Assembly: GCA_947039985.1 (NCBI GenBank)
Contig: CAMRAP010000114.1
Coordinates: 1 to 5,795, forward strand
DNA: 5,795 bases
Direction: 5' to 3'
From: an uncultured Odoribacter sp.
GTDB lineage: Bacteria; Bacteroidota; Bacteroidia; Bacteroidales; Marinifilaceae
The position numbers and the translations under genes are program-made. A model generated the notes under the pieces. The model saw only the letters and a list, made by a program, of their open reading frames with translations, was not told the origin of the DNA and made no database searches. Shown here one piece after another: positions 1 to 5,795 of the stretch. How positions within the stretch are numbered: position 1 is the first letter of the stretch; each line of letters opens with the position of its first letter.

Positions 1-1950
1 CGATGGATGGCTTGTATAGACAAATACAGGAATAGTGTCCCCTTCTTTACCCTTCCACGTCCAATGTGGTAAAACATGCAAGGTCTCCTCGTCAGTGTTC
101 CAATGACTACGGTATAGGTAATATCTATCCTTTGGAATACCGGCTAAGTCTACTATACCAAAAAGTGAACTATGGCTTGGCCAATTTGTATAATACGGTG
201 TAGGCTCACCTAAATAGTCAAATCCAGTCCATACAAATTCACCAATAGCATACGGTAAATCTTCGTGCTGAATAAAATCGTCTTCTGGTAGATTCGACCA
301 TCCACAATGTTCAACATCATAGGATGATGCTTGGTGATCTGGATATGTTTTCATTGACCCCCTCACTACTGGGAATTTATAAACTCCTCTTGAACTCAAT
401 GTAGAGGCTGTTTCAGCACCTAAAATAAGTTGTTGTTGGATTTTTTTATAATTTTTTTGATACATAAAAGGTCTATAATTAAAACCTGCAACATCCATCA
501 CAGCTGCAAAATTATTATGAATTACAGCATTGGGATTATCCATTCCCTGCGTCACTGGTCGTGTTGGATCTTCACGGTGAACAATATCCTGCAACCATCT
601 AGCTACTTTAGCTCCATGTTCTGTTCCTTGCTCTGGCACTTCATTTCCAATACACCACATCACCACACTTGGATTATTTCGATAGTGTTGAACCACATTT
701 ATCAAATCCTTCTCAGCCCAATCATCAAATAGTCTATTATAACCGTTCTGACATTTAGGTATTTTCCACTCATCAAAAGTCTCTACCATCAACATCATTC
801 CCATCTCATCACAAGCGGTCACTAGTTCTGGTGCTGGCATATTATGCGATGTTCGAATGGCATTCACTCCCATATCCTTCATAATTCGCACCTGACGACG
901 TATGGCTGCATCATTGACTGCACCTCCTAAAGGTCCAAGATCATGATGATTACATACTCCTTTAAAAACCGTCTTTTTACCACTCAAATAAAAACCATCA
1001 TTCGGACGAACATCAATCGTACGAACTCCAAAAGGCGTAGTATATTCATCTTTTAGATCACCGTCTTTATAAAGTTTCGACACTGCCGAGTATAGCGTTG
1101 GATTATCTAAATCCCACAACATGGGATTATCAAGTGTAAAATCTTGGGTAAACACCTCTTGATCGTACTTTGTCAATATAGTCGTTGTTGCTGCCACAAC
1201 ACGTCCAGAATGATCTTGGATTTCAGTCACTAGTTTATACTTATTCGACTCAAAACTATCAGGTAGTATCACTTTGGTTCTAAGATTTACTTTTGCAAAT
1301 TTATCATTCACCACTGGAGTCGTTGCAAAAGTTCCCCAGATTGGAATATGTACATCTTCGTTTACAATGACGTGCACATTGCGATAAATACCTGCTCCAG
1401 GATACCATCTTGATGATTCTGGTAGATTTTCCAATCTCACTGCAACAACATTATTTTTTCCATCTGCATTTAAAAATTCGGTCACATCAAAATAAAATGA
1501 GTTATACCCAAATGGCCACTCTCCTACTTTTTCTCCATTCACCCACACCTGTGCTCCACTCATCGCTCCATCAAACTGTAGAGTAACATTTTTCTTTTTA
1601 TTATTTGCAAACTCTGGCACATTAAACTTTGTACGATACCATCCTGTACCTACAAATGGTAATCCCCCTGTTCGCCCAGAATGTTCGCTAGGTTTTACCT
1701 GTCCATCTTGTGCAATAGCAACATTTTGCTTATCATTATTCGGACTAAAAGGGCCATATATAGCCCAGTCGTGTGGCACTGTCACACTTTGCCACTTACT
1801 ATCATCATAATCTTTTCCCAGTGATTGTAAATTATCTTCTCGCGTAAACTTCCAGCCTTTTTCAAGCATAAATTCTCGCCTAACTTGTGCTGATAGTAAA
1901 GTTATACTACATAAATAGATTACTAGAAAAGCTAAAAATTTCATTCTCAT
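1..1950 (-). CDS. Secreted glycoside hydrolase family 2 enzyme, beta-galactosidase type (C-terminus outside window)
   Basis: This enzyme is predicted to hydrolyse a terminal beta-linked sugar, most likely beta-galactoside, from oligo- or polysaccharides in the periplasm or at the cell surface. The frame is open for exactly 650 codons to the left edge, with no stop. Residues 1-21 form a Sec signal peptide (MRMKFLAFLV start, cleavage likely at LLSA-Q). Residues about 30-200 are the GH2 sugar-binding jelly roll (VPHDW at 58-62, GWYRTKF at 103-109, SRWYPGAGIYRNV at 180-192). An Ig-like domain follows to about 310, then the TIM barrel (IRTSHNMPAPE at 365-375). The expected acid/base is E437 in WCIGNE and the expected nucleophile is E513 in GAETAS. 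FVWTGFDYLGEP (572-583) is typical of GH2 enzymes carrying a DUF4982-type C-terminal domain, which seems to begin near residue 620. Such proteins usually run to 800 residues or more, so a fifth or more is missing. ATG at 1950 was chosen; a second ATG at 1944 is possible. Exact substrate (galactoside, glucuronide or other) is not determined. Confidence 0.93.
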   Translation of the reverse strand, partial: MRMKFLAFLVIYLCSITLLSAQVRREFMLEKGWKFTREDNLQSLGKDYDDSKWQSVTVPHDWAIYGPFSPNNDKQNVAIAQDGQVKPSEHSGRTGGLPFVGTGWYRTKFNVPEFANNKKKNVTLQFDGAMSGAQVWVNGEKVGEWPFGYNSFYFDVTEFLNADGKNNVVAVRLENLPESSRWYPGAGIYRNVHVIVNEDVHIPIWGTFATTPVVNDKFAKVNLRTKVILPDSFESNKYKLVTEIQDHSGRVVAATTTILTKYDQEVFTQDFTLDNPMLWDLDNPTLYSAVSKLYKDGDLKDEYTTPFGVRTIDVRPNDGFYLSGKKTVFKGVCNHHDLGPLGGAVNDAAIRRQVRIMKDMGVNAIRTSHNMPAPELVTACDEMGMMLMVETFDEWKIPKCQNGYNRLFDDWAEKDLINVVQHYRNNPSVVMWCIGNEVPEQGTEHGAKVARWLQDIVHREDPTRPVTQGMDNPNAVIHNNFAAVMDVAGFNYRPFMYQKNYKKIQQQLILGAETASTLSSRGVYKFPVVRGSMKTYPDHQASSYDVEHCGWSNLPEDDFIQHEDLPYAIGEFVWTGFDYLGEPTPYYTNWPSHSSLFGIVDLAGIPKDRYYLYRSHWNTDEETLHVLPHWTWKGKEGDTIPVFVYTSHPS

Positions 1951-1988
1951 ATTCAATACTTATAATATTTCACATATTTTATCAAGGG

Positions 1989-2016
1989 TAAAGATAATAA
2001 TATTAATTAGAAACAA
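1989..2016 (-). promoter_or_regulatory. Putative Bacteroidota-type promoter of the GH2 gene
   Basis: Read on the minus strand there is TTG (2016-2014), 17 bases, then TATCTTTA (1996-1989), a 7 of 8 match to the TAnnTTTG -7 element known from Bacteroidota. It would give a leader of roughly 30 bases before the ATG at 1950. No Shine-Dalgarno sequence precedes the ATG; the leader is AT-rich, which is usual in this phylum. This is a pattern match in AT-rich DNA only. Confidence 0.4.
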
Positions 2017-2044
2017 CACACTCTTTTATGTATCTAATTAATAT
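2000..2044. repeat. 11-bp perfect inverted repeat over the GH2 promoter region
   Basis: ATATTAATTAG at 2000-2010 is mirrored by CTAATTAATAT at 2034-2044, with 23 bases between the arms and an axis near 2022. The left arm lies between the proposed -7 and -33 elements of the GH2 promoter and the right arm lies upstream. This layout would suit an operator for a dimeric or looping regulator. The arms are almost pure A+T, so chance is a real alternative. Confidence 0.4.
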
Positions 2045-2062
2045 CATATTAAGCTATAGGGT

Positions 2063-2099
2063 AAAAAGAACCTCTTACTTTGGGGAAAGTAAGAGGTTC
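2063..2099 (-). terminator. Intrinsic terminator of the lipoprotein gene
   Basis: Positions 2068-2081 and 2086-2099 are perfect reverse complements (GAACCTCTTACTTT and its complement), giving a 14-bp stem with a 4-base loop (GGGG on plus, CCCC on minus). On the minus strand the stem is followed directly by TTTTTA (2067-2062), the expected U-tract. It lies about 40 bases after the TAA of the minus-strand lipoprotein gene. On the plus strand the stem is followed by a mixed AT sequence without a T-run, so the direction is clear. It separates that gene from the downstream GH2 gene. Confidence 0.9.
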
Positions 2100-2139
2100 A
2101 TATATCGAATAATTCTTAAATAATCTGACGACCTATTGA

Positions 2140-2832
2140 TTACTGCTCTGCTTTAATTGTTATCTCAATGCTATTCTCAGCTATTCTCAGAAGTGAACCA
2201 TATCCAGCAGCTACTGCAATTTTATAAGTTCCAGCTTCCCAATTACTACAAGAAATAGTCTCTGTCAAAACTTCTTTCTCAATTTTATCAAGGCTTTTGT
2301 AAGGAAGCCACATTGCGTAAGCTGATGATGTTTCTTTGCTAACAGGTACTTTAATCATTAAATAATATTCTTTTGCATTTTTAACAAGACTATCAAGTTT
2401 TACACTCAATTCTCTCTTATCAGATAGATGCTCTAAAGAAGATGAAATATCACCTATTTTTTTATTTACAGCATTAAAACCGACATGTAAATTGCCTATT
2501 TTCCCATCTTCCCTTTTTGCTGTTAATGTATAAAAACCTTGAGTAACACTGTCAAGCTCAGGCAATGGAGAATAATAACTATTCGTTAATTCCCATGCAT
2601 AACCATTCAAGCTAGTAAAATTAAAAGATTTTCCTTCTACATTAAGCGAAGCAGATGCAAGCATTTCTCCAAACAAACGCATTTGAGGAATAAATTTACC
2701 CGTTTCAGTTTGAAGGATGTAAACAGAATTACTCTGATAAGACATATTTACAGAATCATTCTCTTTCAAACAAGAACTCGCACCCAATACTAGCACAACT
2801 GCTACAATACATAATTTTAATAATCTTTTCAT
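2140..2832 (-). CDS. Lipoprotein of unknown function, 230 residues
   Basis: I do not recognise the family. The N-terminus is a clear lipoprotein signal: charged MKRLLK, hydrophobic core at 8-17, and a lipobox ending in A18-S19-S20-C21, so C21 should be lipidated. The residues after the cysteine (L-K-E-N-D) carry a lysine plus acidic residues, resembling the export signal that sends Bacteroidota lipoproteins to the cell surface; this is suggestive only. The rest (about 30-230) has alternating hydrophobic and polar residues with many Tyr, Ser and Thr, suggesting beta-sandwich folds; two halves with a charged link around 130-150 are possible. No catalytic motif is visible. It has its own likely promoter upstream and a strong terminator downstream, so it is probably monocistronic. 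It is divergent from the Dcu gene. A 10-bp tandem repeat sits in its 3' end. Confidence 0.85.
   Translation of the reverse strand: MKRLLKLCIVAVVLVLGASSCLKENDSVNMSYQSNSVYILQTETGKFIPQMRLFGEMLASASLNVEGKSFNFTSLNGYAWELTNSYYSPLPELDSVTQGFYTLTAKREDGKIGNLHVGFNAVNKKIGDISSSLEHLSDKRELSVKLDSLVKNAKEYYLMIKVPVSKETSSAYAMWLPYKSLDKIEKEVLTETISCSNWEAGTYKIAVAAGYGSLLRIAENSIEITIKAEQ
2171..2190. repeat. Tandem 10-bp repeat inside the lipoprotein gene
   Basis: CTATTCTCAG occurs twice in direct succession. On the coding strand it is read as L-R-I-A-E-N-S near residues 212-220. The unit is not a multiple of three: losing one copy would give RIALR followed by TAA and shorten the protein by about ten residues. Confidence 0.75.
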
Positions 2833-2883
2833 ACTTAATTGTTTTTAAATTTCACATTAGTCTTCCCAAACTATATTTGGCTA

Positions 2884-2914
2884 CAAAGGTGTACATTTTT
2901 TCTGAATAGCACAA
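2884..2914 (-). promoter_or_regulatory. Putative Bacteroidota-type promoter of the lipoprotein gene
   Basis: On the minus strand TTG (2914-2912) is followed after 20 bases by CACCTTTG (2891-2884), a 7 of 8 match to TAnnTTTG. Spacing fits the phylum's sigma factor, and the leader to the ATG at 2832 would be about 45 bases. An A/T tract lies just upstream, as in many such promoters. In the same 161-base divergent gap I found no equally good element pointing toward the Dcu gene. Confidence 0.45.
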
Positions 2915-2993
2915 AAAAAGAATAAGCTATATGAAAAACGAAACATTTTAAAATATTTAAAGTACAATATCTAATAAATATAAATTCGATTTT

Positions 2994-4307
2994 ATGTTAT
3001 TACAACTTATTTTTGTACTTACAGCGATTATCTTAGGAGCTCGTTTAGGAGGGATTGGACTCGGAGTTATGGGTGGTATTGGACTCGGAATACTGACCTT
3101 TGTATTTGGGCTACAACCAACAGCTCCCCCTATCGATGTTATACTAATGATAGTTGCCGTAATCACTGCTGCATCTTGTATGCAAGCAGCAGGAGGCTTA
3201 GATTTGATGGTAAATGTTGCAGAAAAACTATTGCGAAAACATCCTGCTCGAATCACATTTCTTAGTCCATTAGTGACCTATTTCTTTTCGTTTATAGCTG
3301 GAACAGGTCATGTTGCTTATTCAGTACTTCCAGTAATTGCAGAGGTGGCACGAGAAACAAATATTCGTCCAGAACGTCCCTTAGGAATAGCAGTTATTGC
3401 TTCACAACAAGCCATTACTGCTAGTCCTATTTCTGCTGCAACGGTTGCCTTATTGGGATTACTCACTGGATTTGACATCTCTCTGCTAGACATTCTATTG
3501 GTAACTATTCCATCCACAATGGTAGGTGTCTTTTTAGGTGCCCTCTACTCTTTGAAAGTTGGAAAAGAGCTTAAAGAAGATCCTGAATATAAAAGACGTT
3601 TAGACGAAGGACTGATAGATAATAGTCATCACCGAATAGAAAATATCGCCAATAAACGACAAGGTTTTCTATCTATCATGATTTTTATTATAAGTACAGT
3701 TTGTATCGTTGTATTTGGTTCGTTCGATACTCTACGCCCTTCACACCTAATAGATGGAAAAATAATAACAGTAGATATGCCTGTCATTATTGAAATTCTA
3801 ATGCTATCTGCTGCCGCCCTAATTTTATTACTGACCAAGACGAATGCGATAAAAGCTGCACAAGGAAGTGTTTTTTCTGCTGGCATGCAAGCAGTTGTTG
3901 CCATTTTTGGTATTGCATGGATGGGTGATACCTTTTTGCAAGGTAATATGGTAGCATTAAAATCTTCTATTGAGGGCATCGTAACCCAAATGCCATGGTT
4001 GTTTGGCATTGCTCTATTTGTCATGTCAATCCTACTTTATAGTCAAGCAGCAACCGTGAGAGCATTAATGCCTTTAGGTATTGCATTGGGTATTTCTCCA
4101 TACCTGCTAATTGCTATGTTTCCTGCAGTTAATGGCTATTTCTTTATCCCCAACTATCCTACTGTTGTTGCAGCAATCAATTTTGATCGAACTGGAACAA
4201 CTCGGATTGGTAAATATGTTTTAAACCACTCTTTTATGATGCCAGGATTGATAGCTACCACAACCTCTGTGATTTGCGGAATTATTATAACACAACTAAT
4301 ATTTTAA
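2994..4307 (+). CDS. dcuA: Anaerobic C4-dicarboxylate/aspartate carrier, Dcu family
   Basis: This inner-membrane secondary carrier of the DcuA/DcuB family exchanges or takes up fumarate, malate, aspartate and succinate. Its 437 residues match the family's usual 430-450. Many hydrophobic segments are visible, with one charged loop at about 188-225 splitting the protein into two halves. Family stretches seen: GARLGGIGLG (15-24), QAAGGLD (64-70), GTGHVAYS (103-110), ASPISAA (143-149), GIAWMGDTF (306-314), YSQAAT (349-354), NYPTVVAA (387-394) and GTTRIGK (401-407). From memory the charged loop (DPEYKRRLDEGL) and the YSQAAT region are nearer E. coli DcuA, while GTGHV and NIRPERP resemble DcuB, so the paralogue name is tentative. 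No Shine-Dalgarno is present; ATG at 2994 starts at the expected family N-terminus. It is first in a run with the asparaginase gene 16 bp downstream, which suggests it imports the aspartate made in the periplasm. Confidence 0.94.
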   Translation: MLLQLIFVLTAIILGARLGGIGLGVMGGIGLGILTFVFGLQPTAPPIDVILMIVAVITAASCMQAAGGLDLMVNVAEKLLRKHPARITFLSPLVTYFFSFIAGTGHVAYSVLPVIAEVARETNIRPERPLGIAVIASQQAITASPISAATVALLGLLTGFDISLLDILLVTIPSTMVGVFLGALYSLKVGKELKEDPEYKRRLDEGLIDNSHHRIENIANKRQGFLSIMIFIISTVCIVVFGSFDTLRPSHLIDGKIITVDMPVIIEILMLSAAALILLLTKTNAIKAAQGSVFSAGMQAVVAIFGIAWMGDTFLQGNMVALKSSIEGIVTQMPWLFGIALFVMSILLYSQAATVRALMPLGIALGISPYLLIAMFPAVNGYFFIPNYPTVVAAINFDRTGTTRIGKYVLNHSFMMPGLIATTTSVICGIIITQLIF

Positions 4308-4323
4308 CTTAAAACAAATACGT

Positions 4324-5385
4324 ATGAGAACAATTAAATTCATCATTCTATTTCTATTTATCACACTCTTCACTTTATCAGAGAGTATAGCTCAACAATT
4401 ACCCAATATTCATATATTGGCAACTGGTGGAACCATTGCAGGCTCTGGGGAAAGTGCAACAGGAAGTAGTTATACTGCAGGACAAGTAGCAATTGGAGAG
4501 CTTATTTCAGCTGTACCCGAATTAAAAAATATTGCAAATATAACGGGAGAACAAATCGTAAAAATAGGTTCGCAAGATATGTCAGATGATGTCTGGTTAA
4601 AGTTAGCGCATTATTAAAATAGCTTACTTGAGCGTAAGGATATAGATGGAGTTGTTATAACTCATGGTACGGATACGATGGAAGAAACAGCTTTTTTTCT
4701 GAATCTAACCCTTAAAAGTAATAAACCAATTATTCTCGTTGGAGCCATGCGAGCATCTACCGCTCTTAGTGCTGACGGGCCTCTAAATTTATACAATGCA
4801 GTTGTAGCAGCAGGATCTCCAAAATCTGTAGGTCGTGGAGTAATGATTGTTATGAACGGATTGATATTAGGTGCTCACGCTACAATCAAGATGAATACGA
4901 CTGATGTACAAACGTTTCAAGCACCTAATGCAGGAGCATTAGGATATGTTTTCAATGGCAAAGTACATTATAACCAAAGAACCGAAAAATTACATACTAC
5001 CCAATCTGTTTTTGATGTACATGGCATGACAAAATTACCTAAAGTAGGTATTATTTATAGCTACTCCAATGTTGAAGCTGATGCTCTCAATGCTTTAGTT
5101 GATAATAACTATCAAGGAATTATTCATGCAGGTGTTGGCAATGGAAATATTCATAAAAATCTATTCCCCAAATTAGTGACAGCTTGTAAAAATGGCATCT
5201 CAATTGTCCGCTCTAGTCGCGTTCCAACTGGTCCCACTACCCTTGCTGCAGAAATAGACGATAGTAAATATGGATTTATAGCTTCACAAGAGCTAAACCC
5301 TCAAAAAGCTAGAATCCTTTTAATGCTTGCATTGACCAAAACAAAGGACTATAAAACAATTCAAACCTATTTTAATCATTACTAA
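4324..5385 (+). pseudogene. ansB: Type II periplasmic L-asparaginase interrupted by an in-frame stop
   Basis: The family hydrolyses asparagine to aspartate and ammonia in the periplasm. Read through, the gene gives about 353 residues, close to the 348 of E. coli AnsB, with a signal peptide at 1-23 (cleavage SIA-Q) and mature start QLPNIHILATGGTIAG. Codon 98 is TAA. Both sides are in the same frame and continue the family alignment with no gap: KLAHY, stop, NSLLERKD, then VVITHGTDTMEE. All catalytic positions known from E. coli are present: T37, Y50 and S83 before the stop; T116, D117, K189 and E310 after it (E. coli T12, Y25, S58, T89, D90, K162, E283). The first 97 residues alone lack the T-D pair, and a restart at ATG 4678 (codon 119) would lack both T37 and T116/D117, so neither piece should be active. 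The C-terminus ends normally (NHY, TAA). Recent decay or a sequencing error fits best. Confidence 0.88.
4615..4617 (+). other. Premature TAA stop codon in the asparaginase frame
   Basis: The codon lies between CAT TAT and AAT AGC, in a variable linker before the THGTDT active-site strand. Relatives usually have a hydrophobic residue here, so the ancestral codon may have been TTA (Leu), one substitution away; AAA would also be one step. No indel is needed because the frame is kept on both sides. The genes with visible ends in this window also stop with TAA, so a changed genetic code is not supported. Confidence 0.9.
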
Positions 5386-5403
5386 ACTAATATAGAGCAC
5401 AAA

Positions 5404-5434
5404 TTGTATTTGCCAACAAGCATATTAAAATTTG
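5404..5434 (+). promoter_or_regulatory. Weak candidate promoter before the porin gene
   Basis: TTG (5404-5406), 20 bases, then AAAATTTG (5427-5434), a 7 of 8 match to TAnnTTTG, about 33 bases before the porin ATG. The 82-base gap after the asparaginase is long enough for a promoter and I see no terminator hairpin in it, so readthrough from upstream is equally possible. Confidence 0.25.
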
Positions 5435-5467
5435 AGTGACATCTGACAACTTAAAAACAAATTGCGA

Positions 5468-5795
5468 ATGAAAAAAACGATTCTAAGTATTGGATTAATA
5501 CTGTGTTTAATACCAGTACTTTTTGCTCAATTGACAAACACGGCTACTCTTTTTGAAAAAATCACAAACATAGAGAAGAAAACAGATCGCTTCAATATGT
5601 TCTTAAATATGCAAGGAAGTTTCAACACGTTTTTTAATGATGACTATCGAACAGAGCAAACTGCTTTCAAAATGGATCAACTCCGTCTTGAAATAAAGGG
5701 AAATGTTACTGATCGTATCTATTATCGCTATCGCCAGCGTTTAAATAAAAACAATACCGCTCAAAGCTTAGATAATCTTCCTTTTTCTATTGACT
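5468..5795 (+). CDS. Outer-membrane porin, OprO/OprP (Porin_O_P) family, N-terminal part
   Basis: 109 codons are visible and the frame is open at the right edge. Residues 1-20 are a Sec signal peptide (MKKTILSIGLILCLIPVLFA, cleavage before Q21). A short helical stretch follows (LFEKITNIEKKTD, 28-40), then alternating aromatic and polar strands: FNMFLNMQGSF (42-52), FKMDQLRLEIKGNV (67-80), RIYYRYRQRLNK (83-94) and LDNLPFSID (101-109). This order is typical of the start of Bacteroidota porins assigned to the phosphate-selective porin O/P family, which form a 16-stranded beta barrel of about 380-420 residues. The family name should not be taken to prove phosphate as the substrate. Lying after the Dcu and asparaginase genes on the same strand, it may admit asparagine or dicarboxylates to the periplasm; this is inference from position. 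Confidence 0.8.
   Translation, partial: MKKTILSIGLILCLIPVLFAQLTNTATLFEKITNIEKKTDRFNMFLNMQGSFNTFFNDDYRTEQTAFKMDQLRLEIKGNVTDRIYYRYRQRLNKNNTAQSLDNLPFSID

Noticed and set aside
430..732. Plus-strand open frame of 100 codons inside the GH2 gene
   Set aside because: It is antisense to a strongly conserved enzyme frame, and its translation is rich in His, Ile and Ser with no family resemblance; a shadow frame.
2892..2899. TACATTTT as a -7 element for the Dcu gene
   Set aside because: The nearest upstream TTG is only about a dozen bases away, too close for the usual spacing, and the leader would be about 90 bases; not convincing.
3054..3089. Direct repeat ATTGGACTCGGA, two copies 24 bp apart in the Dcu gene
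   Set aside because: It encodes the repeated GGIGLG motif of the first membrane segments, which is conserved in the Dcu family; explained by protein sequence.
2957..3256. Minus-strand open frame of 99 codons over the start of the Dcu gene
   Set aside because: Low-complexity Pro/Ser/Ile translation antisense to the glycine-rich first membrane segments of Dcu; a shadow.
3317..4024. Two minus-strand open frames (3317-3517 and 3629-4024) inside the Dcu gene
   Set aside because: Both lie antisense to the conserved carrier and their translations show no motif or signal.
4615..4617. Recoding or a changed genetic code at the TAA
   Set aside because: Normal genes in the window end with TAA, the other long frames contain no internal TAA, and no recoding hairpin is evident just downstream.
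4678..5385. The second asparaginase piece as an independent gene starting at ATG 4678
   Set aside because: The conserved family sequence continues upstream of this ATG to the stop in the same frame, and a protein starting here lacks the THGTD residues needed for catalysis.

Overview
The window looks like a chromosomal segment from an AT-rich member of the Bacteroidota. The evidence is a secreted glycoside hydrolase family 2 enzyme of the type common in that phylum, a lipoprotein with an SPII signal, a porin of the OprO/OprP family, promoter-like TTG / TAnnTTTG pairs instead of E. coli-type -35/-10 boxes, and the lack of Shine-Dalgarno sequences before the start codons. The Dcu carrier suggests an organism that can grow anaerobically or at low oxygen. 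Genus cannot be fixed from this sequence.

Left part, minus strand: positions 1-1950 hold the first 650 codons of a secreted GH2 beta-galactosidase-type enzyme; its C-terminus lies beyond the left edge. Upstream is a plausible promoter embedded in an 11-bp inverted repeat. Next comes a near-ideal intrinsic terminator (2063-2099) that ends the neighbouring minus-strand gene, a 230-residue lipoprotein of unknown function (2140-2832). The two genes are therefore probably separate transcription units.

Right part, plus strand, divergent from the lipoprotein: a Dcu-type C4-dicarboxylate/aspartate carrier (2994-4307), 16 bp later a periplasmic type II L-asparaginase gene (4324-5385), and 82 bp later the start of an outer-membrane porin of the OprO/OprP family (5468 to beyond the right edge). 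Together these read as an asparagine-use locus. The porin would admit solutes to the periplasm, the asparaginase would split asparagine into aspartate and ammonia, and the Dcu carrier would import aspartate in exchange for fumarate or succinate.

The main oddity is that the asparaginase gene has one in-frame TAA at codon 98. Both halves are in the same frame and every catalytic residue is preserved, so this is either a very young pseudogene, a sequencing error, or much less likely a readthrough site. I saw no CRISPR array, RNA gene, insertion sequence or clearly new system here. The region is otherwise ordinary metabolic and cell-envelope content, and no gene-free stretch exceeds 200 bases.
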